In this document: piece by piece, positions 49,311-59,306 of the stretch
Numbering within the stretch: the stretch's first letter is position 1
Layout of the letters: the number at the start of each line of letters is the position of its first letter
Assembly (NCBI GenBank): GCA_029265405.1
Contig: JAJUJI010000001.1
Location: forward strand, 186,001 to 250,000
Direction of reading: 5' to 3'
Source: Clostridiales bacterium
Lineage (GTDB): Bacteria > Bacillota > Clostridia > Oscillospirales > Oscillospiraceae
DNA: 64,000 nucleotides
Notes under the pieces: model-generated
Told to the model about the DNA's origin: nothing
What the model saw: only the letters and a program-made list of their open reading frames with translations
Databases searched by the model: none
Translations under genes and position numbers: made by a program

Positions 49311-50843
49311 TCAAGCCGGCCCGTCTTCCCAGCCAATGTTGCGGTATTGCAGGGCTTCCGCCAGATGGGCGGGCTTGATGCTCTCGCTTTCCGCCAGGTC
49401 CGCGATGGTGCGCGCGACCCGCAGCGTCTTGTCATAGGAGCGGGCGGTGAGGCCGAGGCTGGCAAAGGCCGCCTTCATCAGCTTTTCAGATTCCTTATCC
49501 AGCGCGCAGGCTTCGGCCAGCAGCTTCCCCGACATATGCGCGTTGTCAAATGTGCCCGAAGCGCCGAAGCGTTTCTTTTGCATGACGCGCGCCGCGTCCA
49601 CCCTCTTTTTAATCTCCGCCGAGCTCTCGCCGGCGGGCCTTTCCTTCAGCTCGTCGTATTCCAGCGACCTGACCTTTACGAAAATATCTATCCTGTCCAG
49701 CAAGGGGCCGGATATGCGCTGCCTGTAGGCGAGGATCGAGCTCTCGCTGCAGCGGCACTTGCCCGAGGGATGTCCGTACCAGCCGCAGCGGCAGGGATTC
49801 ATGGCGCACACCAGCATAAAGCGGCTGGGAAAGGTGACCGCTCCCGCCGCTCGGGATATGGTCACGGCGCCCGTTTCCAGCGGCTGCCTAAGCGCCTCCA
49901 ATGAGCTCCTGTCGAACTCCGGCAGCTCGTCAAGAAACAATACCCCGTTGTGGGCAAGGGAAATCTCGCCCGGATGGGGTATCGTTCCTCCTCCGCTCAT
50001 GCCGACGGCCGAAATGGTATGGTGGGGGGAGCGGAAGGGCCTGCGCACGATTACGGGCATGTCCCTGCCCGTCAGCCCCGCTATGGAGTGAATCTCTGTG
50101 GTTTCAAGCGCCTCCTCCCGGGTCATATCCGGAAATATGGACGGAAGGCGGCTGGCGAGCATGCTCTTGCCGGCGCCCGGAGGGCCTGTCATCAAAACGT
50201 TGTGGCCTCCCGCGACGGCTACCGCGAGGGCGCGCTTTACGTTTTCCTGTCCCTTTACGTCGCCGAAGTCAGCCCCGCCGCCGTATTCCAGCCTGAACTC
50301 CGGCACGGCCTTAGGCTCCAGCTCCCTCTCGCCGCGCAGATGCTCTATCAGCTCGCTTATGTGGCCGATCCCGTAGACCCGCACCCTTTCGGCGAAGGCC
50401 GCTTCGGCCGCGTTTTCCTCCGGAACATATATGGCCCTCAGGCCCTCCCTTTCCGCGGCCAGCGCCATGGGCAGCGCCCCGGCCACGCCTCTCAAATCGC
50501 CGGCAAGCGACAGCTCGCCGAAGAAGGCGCAGTCCTCCGGAAGCGGGCCGAGCTGCTCCGTCGCGGCAAGAACGCCCAGCAGTATCGGAAGGTCGTACAG
50601 CGTTCCGCCTTTTTTCGTATCGGCGGGGGCAAGATTCACCGTTACCCTTCCGCCCGGAAACCTGAAGCCCTGGTTGCGCAGCGCGGCCCGCACCCGCTCT
50701 CGCGCCTCCTTAACCGAGGCGTCGGGCAGGCCCACAATATCAAAAATGCTGTTGAGCCCGCCGGACGCGAAGCATTCCACCGTCACAGTGTAGCCTCTTA
50801 TGCCGTAAACGCCGGTCGTTCTTACCTTCTGTGTTCCAGCCAT
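49311..50843 (-). CDS. yifB: YifB/ComM-family AAA ATPase
   Basis: The 510-residue protein has the N-terminal ChlI-like (Lon-protease-fold) domain with PDASVKEARERVRAAL and VNLAPADTKK, a Walker A GPPGAGKSMLASRLP, Walker B GVLFLDELPEF, and a C-terminal Mg-chelatase domain with LTARSYDKTLRVARTIADL. Relatives are ComM, a helicase that promotes branch migration in transformation. GGAGA lies before the ATG. The TSCPD and fusion genes are further downstream. Confidence 0.95.
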   Translation of the reverse strand: MAGTQKVRTTGVYGIRGYTVTVECFASGGLNSIFDIVGLPDASVKEARERVRAALRNQGFRFPGGRVTVNLAPADTKKGGTLYDLPILLGVLAATEQLGPLPEDCAFFGELSLAGDLRGVAGALPMALAAEREGLRAIYVPEENAAEAAFAERVRVYGIGHISELIEHLRGERELEPKAVPEFRLEYGGGADFGDVKGQENVKRALAVAVAGGHNVLMTGPPGAGKSMLASRLPSIFPDMTREEALETTEIHSIAGLTGRDMPVIVRRPFRSPHHTISAVGMSGGGTIPHPGEISLAHNGVLFLDELPEFDRSSLEALRQPLETGAVTISRAAGAVTFPSRFMLVCAMNPCRCGWYGHPSGKCRCSESSILAYRQRISGPLLDRIDIFVKVRSLEYDELKERPAGESSAEIKKRVDAARVMQKKRFGASGTFDNAHMSGKLLAEACALDKESEKLMKAAFASLGLTARSYDKTLRVARTIADLAESESIKPAHLAEALQYRNIGWEDGPA

Positions 50844-51048
50844 GCCCGCTCTCCTTAAAGGACGTAAATAATCGAGGCCGTAAAAATGCAGGAAATGATG
50901 AAGTAAAAATCAGATGCATATATTTGTTAACCTTTTATGGCGTCCGCCAAAGTTAAAATTGCATAAACAGGCTTCATTTTTGCTCTAAGTTTAACTTATT
51001 GCCCTATTATTTGCAAGCGTGAACGTAAATTTGATGCGATATTGATAA

Positions 51049-51077
51049 TTTACAGCTTGCGTGGGACATGGTAAAAT
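51049..51077 (+). promoter_or_regulatory. Promoter of nifJ
   Basis: TTTACA (51049-51054) and TAAAAT (51072-51077) with a 17-bp spacer, 45 bp before the start codon. Confidence 0.7.
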
Positions 51078-51122
51078 CGGTTAGCTGGTTTTTGTGCCCA
51101 TAAACCAACAGGAGGTAAACAA

Positions 51123-54100
51123 ATGGCAAGAAAGTATAAAACTATGGACGGCAACACCGCCGCGGCTCATGTAGCGTACGCTTTTACAGAGGTTGCGGCG
51201 ATTTATCCCATTACACCCTCTTCGGTTATGGCCGAGCTGGTGGACAGCTGGTCTGCCGAGAGCAGGCTGAACGTATTCGGGCAGCAGGTGAAGGTCATAG
51301 AGATGCAGTCCGAAGGCGGAGCGGCCGGCGCGGTGCACGGCTCCATCACCAGCGGAGCCCTGACCACGACATTTACGGCCTCGCAGGGCCTGCTTCTCAT
51401 GATACCCAACATGTACAAGATAGCCGGAGAGCTGATGCCCGGCGTCATCCATGTTTCGGCCCGAGCCCTGGCGACACATGCGCTTTCAATATTCGGCGAC
51501 CACAGCGACGTAATGTCCTGCCGCAGCACCGGATATGCCATGCTTGCCTCCTGCAATCCCCAGGAGGTCATGGATCTCGGCGCCGTGGCCCATCTGGCGT
51601 CCGTCAAGGGCAGCCTGCCCTTCCTTCACTTCTTCGACGGGTTCCGCACCTCCCACGAGCTGCAAAAGATACAGGTTTGGGATTATGACGAGCTGAAGGA
51701 CATGCTCGACATGGACGCCGTGGCCGCCTTCCGCGCCCGCGCGAACATGCCCAGCCATCCCATGCTCAAGGGTTCTGCGCAGAATCCAGACATCTTCTTC
51801 CAAAATCGCGAGGCCTGCAACACCGTCTTCGACGCGCTCCCCGATATTGTGGAAGCCTATATGAACGAGGTCAACCGCCGCACCGGCGGCGACTACCGTC
51901 TATTCAACTACTACGGCGCGAAGGACGCCGAGCATGTAATGATCGCTATGGGCAGCGTGTGCAACACTGCCGAGGAGGTCGTCGATTATCTCAACGGCCG
52001 CGGGGAAAAGGTCGGTCTTATCAAGGTCCGCCTTTACAGGCCCTTCAGCAAAAAGCATCTGCTGGCCGCCCTGCCGGAAACCGTAAAAAAGATCACCGTG
52101 CTTGACCGCACGAAGGAGCCCGGCGCTTTGGGCGAGCCGCTGTACCTGGACGTCGTTACGGCCCTCAAGGGAACGGCCTTTGCCGGCGTTCCGGTCTATG
52201 GAGGCCGCTACGGGCTCGGCTCAAAGGACACGACTCCCGGCGCGGTCATTTCGGCCTTTGCAAACCTCAAGAGCGCCGAGCCAAAGCACAGCTTCACAAT
52301 CGGCATTGAGGACGACGTTACCAACCGCTCGCTTCCCATTGCCGAGGAGCCGGACACAACGCCCAAGGACATCAAATCCCTTAAATTCTGGGGCCTCGGT
52401 TCCGATGGCACTGTGGGCGCCAACAAGAACAGCATCAAGATAATAGGCGACCATACGGATCTTAAGGTTCAGGCCTATTTCCAGTACGACTCCAAAAAGT
52501 CCGGAGGCGTCACAATATCCCACCTGCGCTTCGGAACCTCCGAGATAAAGTCCTCCTACTACGTGTCCAAGGCCGACTTTGTAGCCTGCCACGCGCCTTC
52601 CTATATAGAAAAGTACGATATAGTGCAGGATATCAAGCCGGGCGGCTCCTTCCTGCTCAACTGCCCCTGGCCTTTCGAGGTTTTGGAAAAGAAGATCCCG
52701 GCGGCGGCCAAGAAATATATCGCCGAAAACAAGATAAGGTTCTACACCGTGGACGCGGTGCATATCGCCCAGGATTTGGGCTTGGGCGGCAGGACGAACA
52801 CTATACTCCAGTCGGCCTTCTTCAAGCTTGCCGATATAATTCCCATAGACGACGCCGTAAAATACATGAAGGAAGCCATAGTGGAGTCCTACGGCCATAA
52901 GGGCGAGAAGGTGCTGAACATGAACTTTGCCGCCGTGGACGCGGGGCTTGAGCACCTCAACGAGATCAGCGTTCCGGATTCCTGGCTCAACCCGGCGCCC
53001 GACGCGCCCGCAAAGCCCACCGAGGCCGCAAATCCGGCGCTTGCCGAATATATCGACAAGGTCATGATTCCCGCAAACGCCATGCGCGGCGACAAGCTGC
53101 CCGTTTCCGCCTTTATGAAAAACGCCGACGGCATGATACCCCAGGGAACCGCAGCCTATGAAAAGCGCGGCATAGCCGTTGACGTTCCCAGGTGGATACC
53201 CGAAAACTGCATCCAGTGCAACCAGTGCTCGTACGTATGTCCCCACGCCTCCATACGCCCCTTTGTCTACGACGCCGCAGAGCTCGACCGGGCTCCGGAC
53301 GGGACCGAAACCGTGAAAATGACCGGAAAGGGCTGCGAGGACTACCGCTTCGCCATCGTCGTGTCTCCGCTGGACTGCATGGGCTGCGGCTCCTGCGCCA
53401 ACATTTGCCCGGCAAAGAACAAGGCTCTTGTCATGGTGCCCGTTGAGGAGCAGGCCGGCAAGCAAGAGGTGTTCGACTACGCCTACAAGAATGTCTCCGA
53501 GAAGAAGCTCCCCTTCGACGAATCGACCGTAAAGGGCAGCCAGTTCAAAAAGCCGCTGCTGGAGTTCTCGGGAGCCTGCGCCGGCTGCGGCGAGACGCCC
53601 TACGCCAAGCTCATCACCCAGCTTTACGGCGACCGCATGTTTATTGCCAACGCCACCGGCTGCACCTCCATCTGGGGCGGCAGCGCTCCCAGCACCCCCT
53701 ACACCACCGACAAAAGAGGGCGCGGACCCGCCTGGGCCAACTCCCTGTTCGAGGACAACGCCGAGTACGGCTTCGGCATGCTCAACGGCGTCAAGCAGCG
53801 CCGCGCGAGGCTTGCCGAAACGGTAAGGAAGCTCATAGAGATAGAATACTGCTCCGACAGGCTAAAGGCCGCGGGCAGGGCCTGGCTGGATGCCATGAAC
53901 GACGCCGAGGCCAGCAAAACCGCGGCGGACGCCCTCGTCGAGGCCTGCAGGGACGGACTGGATGTGGACCTGACCGGCACAAAGTGGGAGGCCGAATGGC
54001 TGGCAAACGGCAAGGCCTGCAAATGCGAGGCCTGCAGCCTGGCCCGCGAGGTCCTGGCACAGAGCGATCTGCTCGTCAAGCCCTCCTTCTGGTGCTTCGG

Positions 54101-54740
54101 CGGAGACGGGTGGGCCTACGACATAGGCTACGGCGGCCTTGACCACGTTCTCGCCAGCGGCGAAAACATCAATATTTTCGTTTTCAACACCGAGGTTTAC
54201 TCCAATACGGGCGGCCAGGCCTCCAAGGCAACCCCGCTTGGCGCGGTGGCCCAATTCGCGGCGGCCGGCAAGTCCGTAAAGCAGAAGGATCTGGCGCAGA
54301 TAGCCTTTTCTTACGGCTATGTCTACGTGGCCCAGATATCCATGGGCGCCGACTACAACCAGACGCTGAAGGCCATACGCGAGGCCGAAAGCTACGACGG
54401 CCCCTCACTCATCATAGCCTACGCGCCCTGCATCAACCACGGCTCCAAGGCCGGCATGGGCAAGTCCATGTCCACCGCCAAGGCGGCCGTAAACGCGGGC
54501 TACTGGAACCTTTTCCGCTTCGACCCGCGCCTTGAGGCCGAGGGAAAGAACCCCCTTACCATAGACAGCAAGGAGCCCTCCGGAAGCTATCAGGACTTTT
54601 TGATGAGCGAGGTCCGCTACAGCTCGCTCGCGCTCTCCTTCCCCGAGAGGGCGGAGAAGCTGTTCAGGGAGGCTGCGGAAAACGCGCGCATCAGGTACAA
54701 GAAGCTCCTGCTCCAGAAGCAGATGTACGACCTTCAGTAG
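51123..54740 (+). CDS. nifJ: Pyruvate:ferredoxin (flavodoxin) oxidoreductase
   Basis: This 1205-residue single-chain PFOR decarboxylates pyruvate to acetyl-CoA and CO2 and reduces ferredoxin. Domains in order: pyrimidine-binding POR_N (with IYPITPSSVMAEL, residues ~1-250), CoA domain (~260-410), gamma domain (~420-640), two ferredoxin clusters CIQCNQCSYVCP and CMGCGSCANICP (~690-770), and the TPP domain with CAGCGETPYAKL, the GDGWAYDIGYGG and NTEVYSNTGGQ motifs. The fourth cluster Cys at the end (CINHGSK region) is present. AGGAGG lies 7 nt before the ATG. It is monocistronic and central to fermentation. Confidence 0.97.
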   Translation: MARKYKTMDGNTAAAHVAYAFTEVAAIYPITPSSVMAELVDSWSAESRLNVFGQQVKVIEMQSEGGAAGAVHGSITSGALTTTFTASQGLLLMIPNMYKIAGELMPGVIHVSARALATHALSIFGDHSDVMSCRSTGYAMLASCNPQEVMDLGAVAHLASVKGSLPFLHFFDGFRTSHELQKIQVWDYDELKDMLDMDAVAAFRARANMPSHPMLKGSAQNPDIFFQNREACNTVFDALPDIVEAYMNEVNRRTGGDYRLFNYYGAKDAEHVMIAMGSVCNTAEEVVDYLNGRGEKVGLIKVRLYRPFSKKHLLAALPETVKKITVLDRTKEPGALGEPLYLDVVTALKGTAFAGVPVYGGRYGLGSKDTTPGAVISAFANLKSAEPKHSFTIGIEDDVTNRSLPIAEEPDTTPKDIKSLKFWGLGSDGTVGANKNSIKIIGDHTDLKVQAYFQYDSKKSGGVTISHLRFGTSEIKSSYYVSKADFVACHAPSYIEKYDIVQDIKPGGSFLLNCPWPFEVLEKKIPAAAKKYIAENKIRFYTVDAVHIAQDLGLGGRTNTILQSAFFKLADIIPIDDAVKYMKEAIVESYGHKGEKVLNMNFAAVDAGLEHLNEISVPDSWLNPAPDAPAKPTEAANPALAEYIDKVMIPANAMRGDKLPVSAFMKNADGMIPQGTAAYEKRGIAVDVPRWIPENCIQCNQCSYVCPHASIRPFVYDAAELDRAPDGTETVKMTGKGCEDYRFAIVVSPLDCMGCGSCANICPAKNKALVMVPVEEQAGKQEVFDYAYKNVSEKKLPFDESTVKGSQFKKPLLEFSGACAGCGETPYAKLITQLYGDRMFIANATGCTSIWGGSAPSTPYTTDKRGRGPAWANSLFEDNAEYGFGMLNGVKQRRARLAETVRKLIEIEYCSDRLKAAGRAWLDAMNDAEASKTAADALVEACRDGLDVDLTGTKWEAEWLANGKACKCEACSLAREVLAQSDLLVKPSFWCFGGDGWAYDIGYGGLDHVLASGENINIFVFNTEVYSNTGGQASKATPLGAVAQFAAAGKSVKQKDLAQIAFSYGYVYVAQISMGADYNQTLKAIREAESYDGPSLIIAYAPCINHGSKAGMGKSMSTAKAAVNAGYWNLFRFDPRLEAEGKNPLTIDSKEPSGSYQDFLMSEVRYSSLALSFPERAEKLFREAAENARIRYKKLLLQKQMYDLQ

Positions 54741-54770
54741 CAATTTACAAACAATTAACCTTAAAACCTG

Positions 54771-54799
54771 TTTACAATAAGGCTTAGCGCTGGTAACAT
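54771..54799 (+). promoter_or_regulatory. Promoter of mnmE
   Basis: TTTACA (54771-54776) and TAACAT (54794-54799) with a 17-bp spacer, immediately after nifJ. Confidence 0.6.
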
Positions 54800-54803
54800 G
54801 TAT

Positions 54804-54848
54804 CCGAGGGCGGTTTTGCTTGGCAACCGCTCTCGGAGCTTATTTTGC
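54804..54848 (+). terminator. Hairpin between nifJ and mnmE
   Basis: CCGAGGGCGGTT (54804-54815) pairs with AACCGCTCTCGG (54825-54836) with one G-U, followed by a weak T-run (TTATTTTG). It could terminate nifJ readthrough or act as a leader structure, since the mnmE promoter lies just upstream. Confidence 0.55.
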
Positions 54849-54892
54849 ATAAATACAAATTGTTTGATACATATTATTCCGAGGTGCATTTT

Positions 54893-56287
54893 ATGTCGGA
54901 TACCATAGCCGCCGTAGCTACGGGAGGCGTTAAGGCAGCGCTCGGCGTCATACGCCTGAGCGGCGACGAAGCGATAGAAATCGCGGCCAAGGTCTTCCGC
55001 CCCTCAAGCGGCAAGGATTTTCGCCTTCTTCCCTCAAGAAAGCTCGCGCTCGGAAGCCTTTTGTCCGAAACGGGAGAGCTTCTAGACAACTGCCTTGCCA
55101 CGCTGTCGCGCGCGCCGAGCAGCTATACCGGCGAGGACACCGTGGAGTTTCACACCCACGGCTCGCCCGTGGTGCTTTCGGCGGCCCTGAAGGCCCTTTT
55201 CAGCCTGGGCGCAAGGCAGGCCGAGGCCGGGGAGTTTACAAAGCGCGCCTTTCTCAACGGCAGGCTTGATCTGACCCAGGCCGAGGCCGTCGTTGACCTG
55301 ATAGACGCCGAGACGGAGGCGGCCGCAAAAAACGCGGCCGCCCAGCTTAGCGGCGCGGTGTCGCGCAAGACGGATGCGGTCTACAATGAGCTGGCAAATG
55401 TTTCTGCCCATTTCCACGCCGTAGTGGATTATCCCGACGAAGAATTGGAGCCCTTCGAGCTGGACGAGGTAGTTAAAGCTATCGATTTTGCCGAGGCAAC
55501 GCTGAAATCCCTGTTGGACGGCTACGGACGGGGCATGGTCATGAAGGAAGGGATAAGGTGCGCCATAATAGGAAAGCCGAACGCCGGCAAGTCCTCCCTC
55601 CTCAACGCCCTGCTCGGCTACGACAGGGCCATAGTCACACCTAAGGCGGGCACCACCAGGGATACCATTGAGGAAAAGCTGGTGTTCGCAGGCGCGCTGC
55701 TGCGCCTTACGGATACCGCCGGCCTCAGGGAAAGCGCCGACGAGGCCGAGACGCTGGGAATCTCGCGCGCCAAAGCCGCAGCCGGCGAGGCCGAGCTTGT
55801 TTTCGCCGTATTCGACGGCTCTCGGCCTCTGGAGGAGGAGGACCGTGCGGTTATAGAGGTATCCATGCGGGCAAAAAAAGCGGTTGCAGTCATCAATAAA
55901 TGCGATTTGAATATGGTACTTGACGCCGATATGCTCAGGAAGTATTATAAGGACTTAGAATTTGTTTCCGCATTAACAGGAACTGGCATTGTAGAGCTTG
56001 AACAAAAAGTTAAGGCCATATTGAGCGATTTATATAGCGTACCGGGCGGCATTGCTTCCGCCGGCGCGGACGAGGCCCTTATTGCCAACGCCCGGCAGTA
56101 TGACGCCATATCCAGGGCATACGCCGCGGTGCTCCGGGCAAAAAGCGCGCTGCTTTCGGGCTTTACCCCGGACGCGGTTTTGACCGATACGGAGGAGGCC
56201 ATGTCGGCTCTTGGCGAGCTGAGCGGCAAAACCGTGCGGGAGGATATTATCCAGACAATATTTTCCAGATTTTGCGTAGGCAAATGA
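54893..56287 (+). CDS. mnmE: tRNA-modifying GTPase MnmE
   Basis: This 464-residue protein modifies wobble uridine of certain tRNAs together with MnmG. It has the N-terminal tetrahydrofolate-binding domain (SDTIAAVATGGVKAALGVIRLSG), a helical domain, the inserted G domain (GKPNAGKSSLLNALLG, TTRDTIEE, DTAGLRE, NKCD) and the C-terminal FCVGK with the catalytic Cys. ATG 54893 follows GAGGTG; the frame opens at 54845 without a site. mnmG is not adjacent, unlike the common rnpA-mnmE-mnmG cluster. Confidence 0.95.
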   Translation: MSDTIAAVATGGVKAALGVIRLSGDEAIEIAAKVFRPSSGKDFRLLPSRKLALGSLLSETGELLDNCLATLSRAPSSYTGEDTVEFHTHGSPVVLSAALKALFSLGARQAEAGEFTKRAFLNGRLDLTQAEAVVDLIDAETEAAAKNAAAQLSGAVSRKTDAVYNELANVSAHFHAVVDYPDEELEPFELDEVVKAIDFAEATLKSLLDGYGRGMVMKEGIRCAIIGKPNAGKSSLLNALLGYDRAIVTPKAGTTRDTIEEKLVFAGALLRLTDTAGLRESADEAETLGISRAKAAAGEAELVFAVFDGSRPLEEEDRAVIEVSMRAKKAVAVINKCDLNMVLDADMLRKYYKDLEFVSALTGTGIVELEQKVKAILSDLYSVPGGIASAGADEALIANARQYDAISRAYAAVLRAKSALLSGFTPDAVLTDTEEAMSALGELSGKTVREDIIQTIFSRFCVGK

Positions 56288-56359
56288 TTGCGCCGCTCGG
56301 AGAGCGCGCAATGATTACCTTCTCAAATATAAAATTATAACTTACGAAAGGATATATTT

Positions 56360-58990
56360 ATGGACAAGAAGTACATTTATCTCTTTTCCGAAGGCAACGG
56401 CTCAATGAGGGAGCTGCTTGGCGGAAAGGGTGCAAACCTGGCGGAAATGACTTTGCTGGGCATGCCCGTGCCGCAGGGCTTTACCATCACCACCGAGGCC
56501 TGCAACAAGTACTATGAGGACGGAGAAAAAATAAGCCCCGAGCTTGAGGCCGAGGTTTATAAATATATGGAGAAGCTGGAGCGGATAACCGGCAAGAAAT
56601 TCGGCGATCCTAAAAATCCTCTGCTCGTCTCCGTGCGCAGCGGCGCCCGCGCCTCCATGCCCGGCATGATGGACACCATATTGAATCTGGGCCTGAACGA
56701 GGAGGTCGTGGAGAGCTTTGCCAAGCTAACCGGCAATCCGCGCTTTGCCTACGACAGCTACCGCCGCTTCATTCAGATGTATTCCGACGTCGTAATGGAG
56801 GTCGGCAAGAAGTACTTCGAAGAGCTGATAGACAGGATGAAGGCCGAAAAGGGCGTGGTGTACGACACGGAGCTGGACGCCGACGACCTGAAAAAGCTTG
56901 CCGGCCAGTTCAAGGCCGAATATAAGGCTAAGATAGGCTCCGATTTTCCGATGGACGCCAAGGAGCAGCTTTTGGGGGCGATCAAGGCCGTTTTCCGCAG
57001 CTGGAACAACAACCGCGCGATAGTATACCGCCGCATGAACGACATACCCGGGGACTGGGGAACCGCCGTCAACGTGCAGTCCATGGTGTTCGGCAATATG
57101 GGCAACGACAGCGGCACCGGCGTCGCCTTTACGCGCGACCCCGCCACAGGCGAGAAGAAGCTTTACGGAGAATTTCTTATGAACGCCCAGGGCGAGGATG
57201 TCGTGGCCGGCATACGCACTCCCCAGACGATAGACCAGCTCGCTCAGGTCATGCCGGACGTGTACAGGCAGTTTGCCGAGATAGCCGAAAGGCTTGAAAA
57301 GCACTACCGCGACATGCAGGATATGGAGTTTACCATAGAACGCGGCAAGCTCTACATGCTCCAGACCAGAAACGGCAAGCGCACCTCCCAGGCGGCTCTG
57401 AAAATAGCCGTGGATCTTGTCAGGGAGGGCCTCTGCACCAAGGAGGAGGCTCTGCTGAAGATAGATCCCAAGAGCCTGGACAGCCTGCTGCACCCGCAGT
57501 TCGACGCGGCGGCCCTCAAAAAGGCAAAGCCCGTCGCAACCGGTCTTGCGGCTTCGCCCGGAGCGGCCTGCGGGGCCATCCATTTCACGGCCGAGGACGC
57601 CGTCAAATACTCCAAGAGCGGGCCGGTCCTTCTCGTAAGGCTTGAAACCTCACCCGAGGACATCGAGGGCATGAGCGCCGCCCAGGGAATACTCACCGTC
57701 CGCGGCGGCATGACCTCGCACGCAGCCGTCGTGGCAAGAGGCATGGGCACCTGCTGCGTGTCGGGCTGCGGCGCCATAACCATAAACGAGGAGGAGCATT
57801 ATCTCATCGTCGCCGGACAAAGGGTGAACGAGGGCGAGTTCATGAGCATAGACGGCTCGACCGGCAACGTTTATATAGGAAAGATTCCGACGGTCGAGGC
57901 TTCCGTCGGCGGTGATTTCGGCACGGTAATGGCCTGGGCCGACGAAATCAGGACCCTCAAGGTCAGAACCAACGCCGACACGCCGCACGACGCGGCCGTC
58001 GCAGTCAGGTTCGGGGCCGAGGGCATAGGTCTGACGCGCACCGAGCACATGTTCTTCGATTCTGACCGCATACCCGCCGTCCGCGAGATGATAGTATCCA
58101 AGACCACCGAGCAGCGCAGGGCCGCTTTGGCCAAGCTGCTGCCCATGCAGCGCGGCGACTTTGAGGGCATATTCAAGGCCATGGAGGGCCGCCCGGTCAC
58201 CATACGCCTGCTGGATCCCCCGCTCCATGAGTTCCTTCCCACCGAGGACGAGGATATCGCGGCCCTTGCCAAGGAAATGGGGCTCTCCTTTGAAGACCTG
58301 AAGGCCACGGTAATCGGCCTGCACGAGATCAACCCCATGATGGGGCACCGCGGCTGCCGCCTGCCGGTAACCTATCCCGAAATAGGCGAGATGCAGACCC
58401 GCGCGATAATCGAGGCCGCCATCAACGTAAAGAAGGAAACCGGCCTCAACATAGTTCCCGAAATAATGATTCCCCTCGTCTGCGAGCTTAAGGAGCTGAA
58501 GTTTGTCAAAAACATCATAGTGGAAACCGCCGAGAAGGTGATGGCCGAGCGCGGCGTCAGGGTGGAATACAAGGTCGGGACCATGATCGAGATACCCAGA
58601 GCCGCTCTGACGGCCGACGAGATAGCCACGGAGGCCGAGTTCTTCAGCTTCGGAACCAACGATCTTACACAGATGACCTTCGGCTTCAGCCGCGACGACG
58701 CGGGCAAGTTCCTCCCCGAGTACTACAATAAAAAAATATTCGAGTCCGACCCCTTCGCCCGTCTCGACCAGAACGGAGTGGGCAAGCTGATAAGGATGGC
58801 CGCCGACCTGGGCAAGGCCACCCGCCCCGACATCAAGCTGGGCATTTGCGGCGAGCACGGCGGAGACCCTTCAAGCGTCGAGTTCTGCCACAAGGTTGGC
58901 CTGTCCTATGTTTCGTGCTCTCCCTTCCGCGTGCCGATCGCCAGGCTTGCGGCGGCCCAGGCGGCGATAAAGAATCCGGCGGCCAAGTGA
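56360..58990 (+). CDS. ppdK: Pyruvate, phosphate dikinase
   Basis: The 876-residue enzyme interconverts pyruvate, ATP and phosphate with PEP, AMP and PPi. N-terminal ATP-grasp domain: GGKGANLAEMTLLGMPVPQGFTI, SVRSGARASMPGMMDT. Central phosphohistidine domain: GGMTSHAAVVARGMGTCCVSGC with the catalytic His. C-terminal TIM barrel: GIGLTRTEHMF, PVTIRLLDPPLHEFLP, and GICGEHGGDPSS with the active-site Cys. GAAAGGAT precedes the ATG. Beside PFOR it suggests PPi-linked glycolysis or gluconeogenesis. Confidence 0.97.
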   Translation: MDKKYIYLFSEGNGSMRELLGGKGANLAEMTLLGMPVPQGFTITTEACNKYYEDGEKISPELEAEVYKYMEKLERITGKKFGDPKNPLLVSVRSGARASMPGMMDTILNLGLNEEVVESFAKLTGNPRFAYDSYRRFIQMYSDVVMEVGKKYFEELIDRMKAEKGVVYDTELDADDLKKLAGQFKAEYKAKIGSDFPMDAKEQLLGAIKAVFRSWNNNRAIVYRRMNDIPGDWGTAVNVQSMVFGNMGNDSGTGVAFTRDPATGEKKLYGEFLMNAQGEDVVAGIRTPQTIDQLAQVMPDVYRQFAEIAERLEKHYRDMQDMEFTIERGKLYMLQTRNGKRTSQAALKIAVDLVREGLCTKEEALLKIDPKSLDSLLHPQFDAAALKKAKPVATGLAASPGAACGAIHFTAEDAVKYSKSGPVLLVRLETSPEDIEGMSAAQGILTVRGGMTSHAAVVARGMGTCCVSGCGAITINEEEHYLIVAGQRVNEGEFMSIDGSTGNVYIGKIPTVEASVGGDFGTVMAWADEIRTLKVRTNADTPHDAAVAVRFGAEGIGLTRTEHMFFDSDRIPAVREMIVSKTTEQRRAALAKLLPMQRGDFEGIFKAMEGRPVTIRLLDPPLHEFLPTEDEDIAALAKEMGLSFEDLKATVIGLHEINPMMGHRGCRLPVTYPEIGEMQTRAIIEAAINVKKETGLNIVPEIMIPLVCELKELKFVKNIIVETAEKVMAERGVRVEYKVGTMIEIPRAALTADEIATEAEFFSFGTNDLTQMTFGFSRDDAGKFLPEYYNKKIFESDPFARLDQNGVGKLIRMAADLGKATRPDIKLGICGEHGGDPSSVEFCHKVGLSYVSCSPFRVPIARLAAAQAAIKNPAAK

Positions 58991-58999
58991 TTTCATAGC

Positions 59000-59039
59000 A
59001 ATGCGGCGGCGCAGGGCATACGCTCCTGCGCCGCATTTT
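59000..59039 (+). terminator. Rho-independent terminator after ppdK
   Basis: AATGCGGC...GCAGG pairs with CCTGCGCCGCATT (left arm carries a 3-nt bulge), followed by TTTT. Confidence 0.75.
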
Positions 59040-59087
59040 GCCGGCATCGCCGCTTAATAAATACCGGGCGGGCTTGAAACATAGGCC

Positions 59088-59115
59088 TTGACAAGCCGCC
59101 TGATTGTGCTATTAT
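59088..59115 (+). promoter_or_regulatory. Promoter of the SAM operon
   Basis: TTGACA (59088-59093) and TATTAT (59110-59115) with a 16-bp spacer, about 20 bp before the riboswitch P1 helix. Confidence 0.75.
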
Positions 59116-59133
59116 AGATCTACAATATAATAA

Positions 59134-59229
59134 CCTTATCGAGAGTGGCGGAGGGATCGGCCCTGTGAAGCCACGGCAACCTGCCTGTTTAGGAAAGGTG
59201 CCAAGTCCGACGGTTACCGAGAGATGAGG
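59134..59229 (+). promoter_or_regulatory. SAM-I (S-box) riboswitch
   Basis: The sequence follows the S-box consensus: CCTTATC-GAGAGTGGCGGAGGGA at 59134, then CCCTGTGAAGCC-CGGCAACC, AAGGTGCCAAGTCC and a closing GAGAGATGAGG. P1 arms CCTTATC (59134-59140) and GATGAGG (59223-59229) pair with one G-U. When SAM is bound the following terminator forms and ahcY-metK-deaminase expression stops. Confidence 0.93.
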
Positions 59230-59252
59230 CTTAAGTCTTGAAATCTACGCGC

Positions 59253-59277
59253 GCTCCGTCGGCAGACGGAGCTTTTA
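59253..59277 (+). terminator. Riboswitch-controlled terminator
   Basis: GCTCCGTC (59253-59260) pairs with GACGGAGC (59265-59272) around GGCA, followed by TTTTATTTT. It is the expression platform of the SAM-I riboswitch. Confidence 0.88.
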
Positions 59278-59306
59278 TTTTGCTTATTGGAAGTGATGAA
59301 CAATAA

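Noticed and set aside
52221-53465. 414-codon open frame on the minus strand
   Set aside because: Antisense to nifJ with no motif or ribosome-binding site.
57650-58858. 402-codon open frame on the minus strand
   Set aside because: Antisense to ppdK, which is an unmistakable full-length enzyme; composition is that of a shadow frame.
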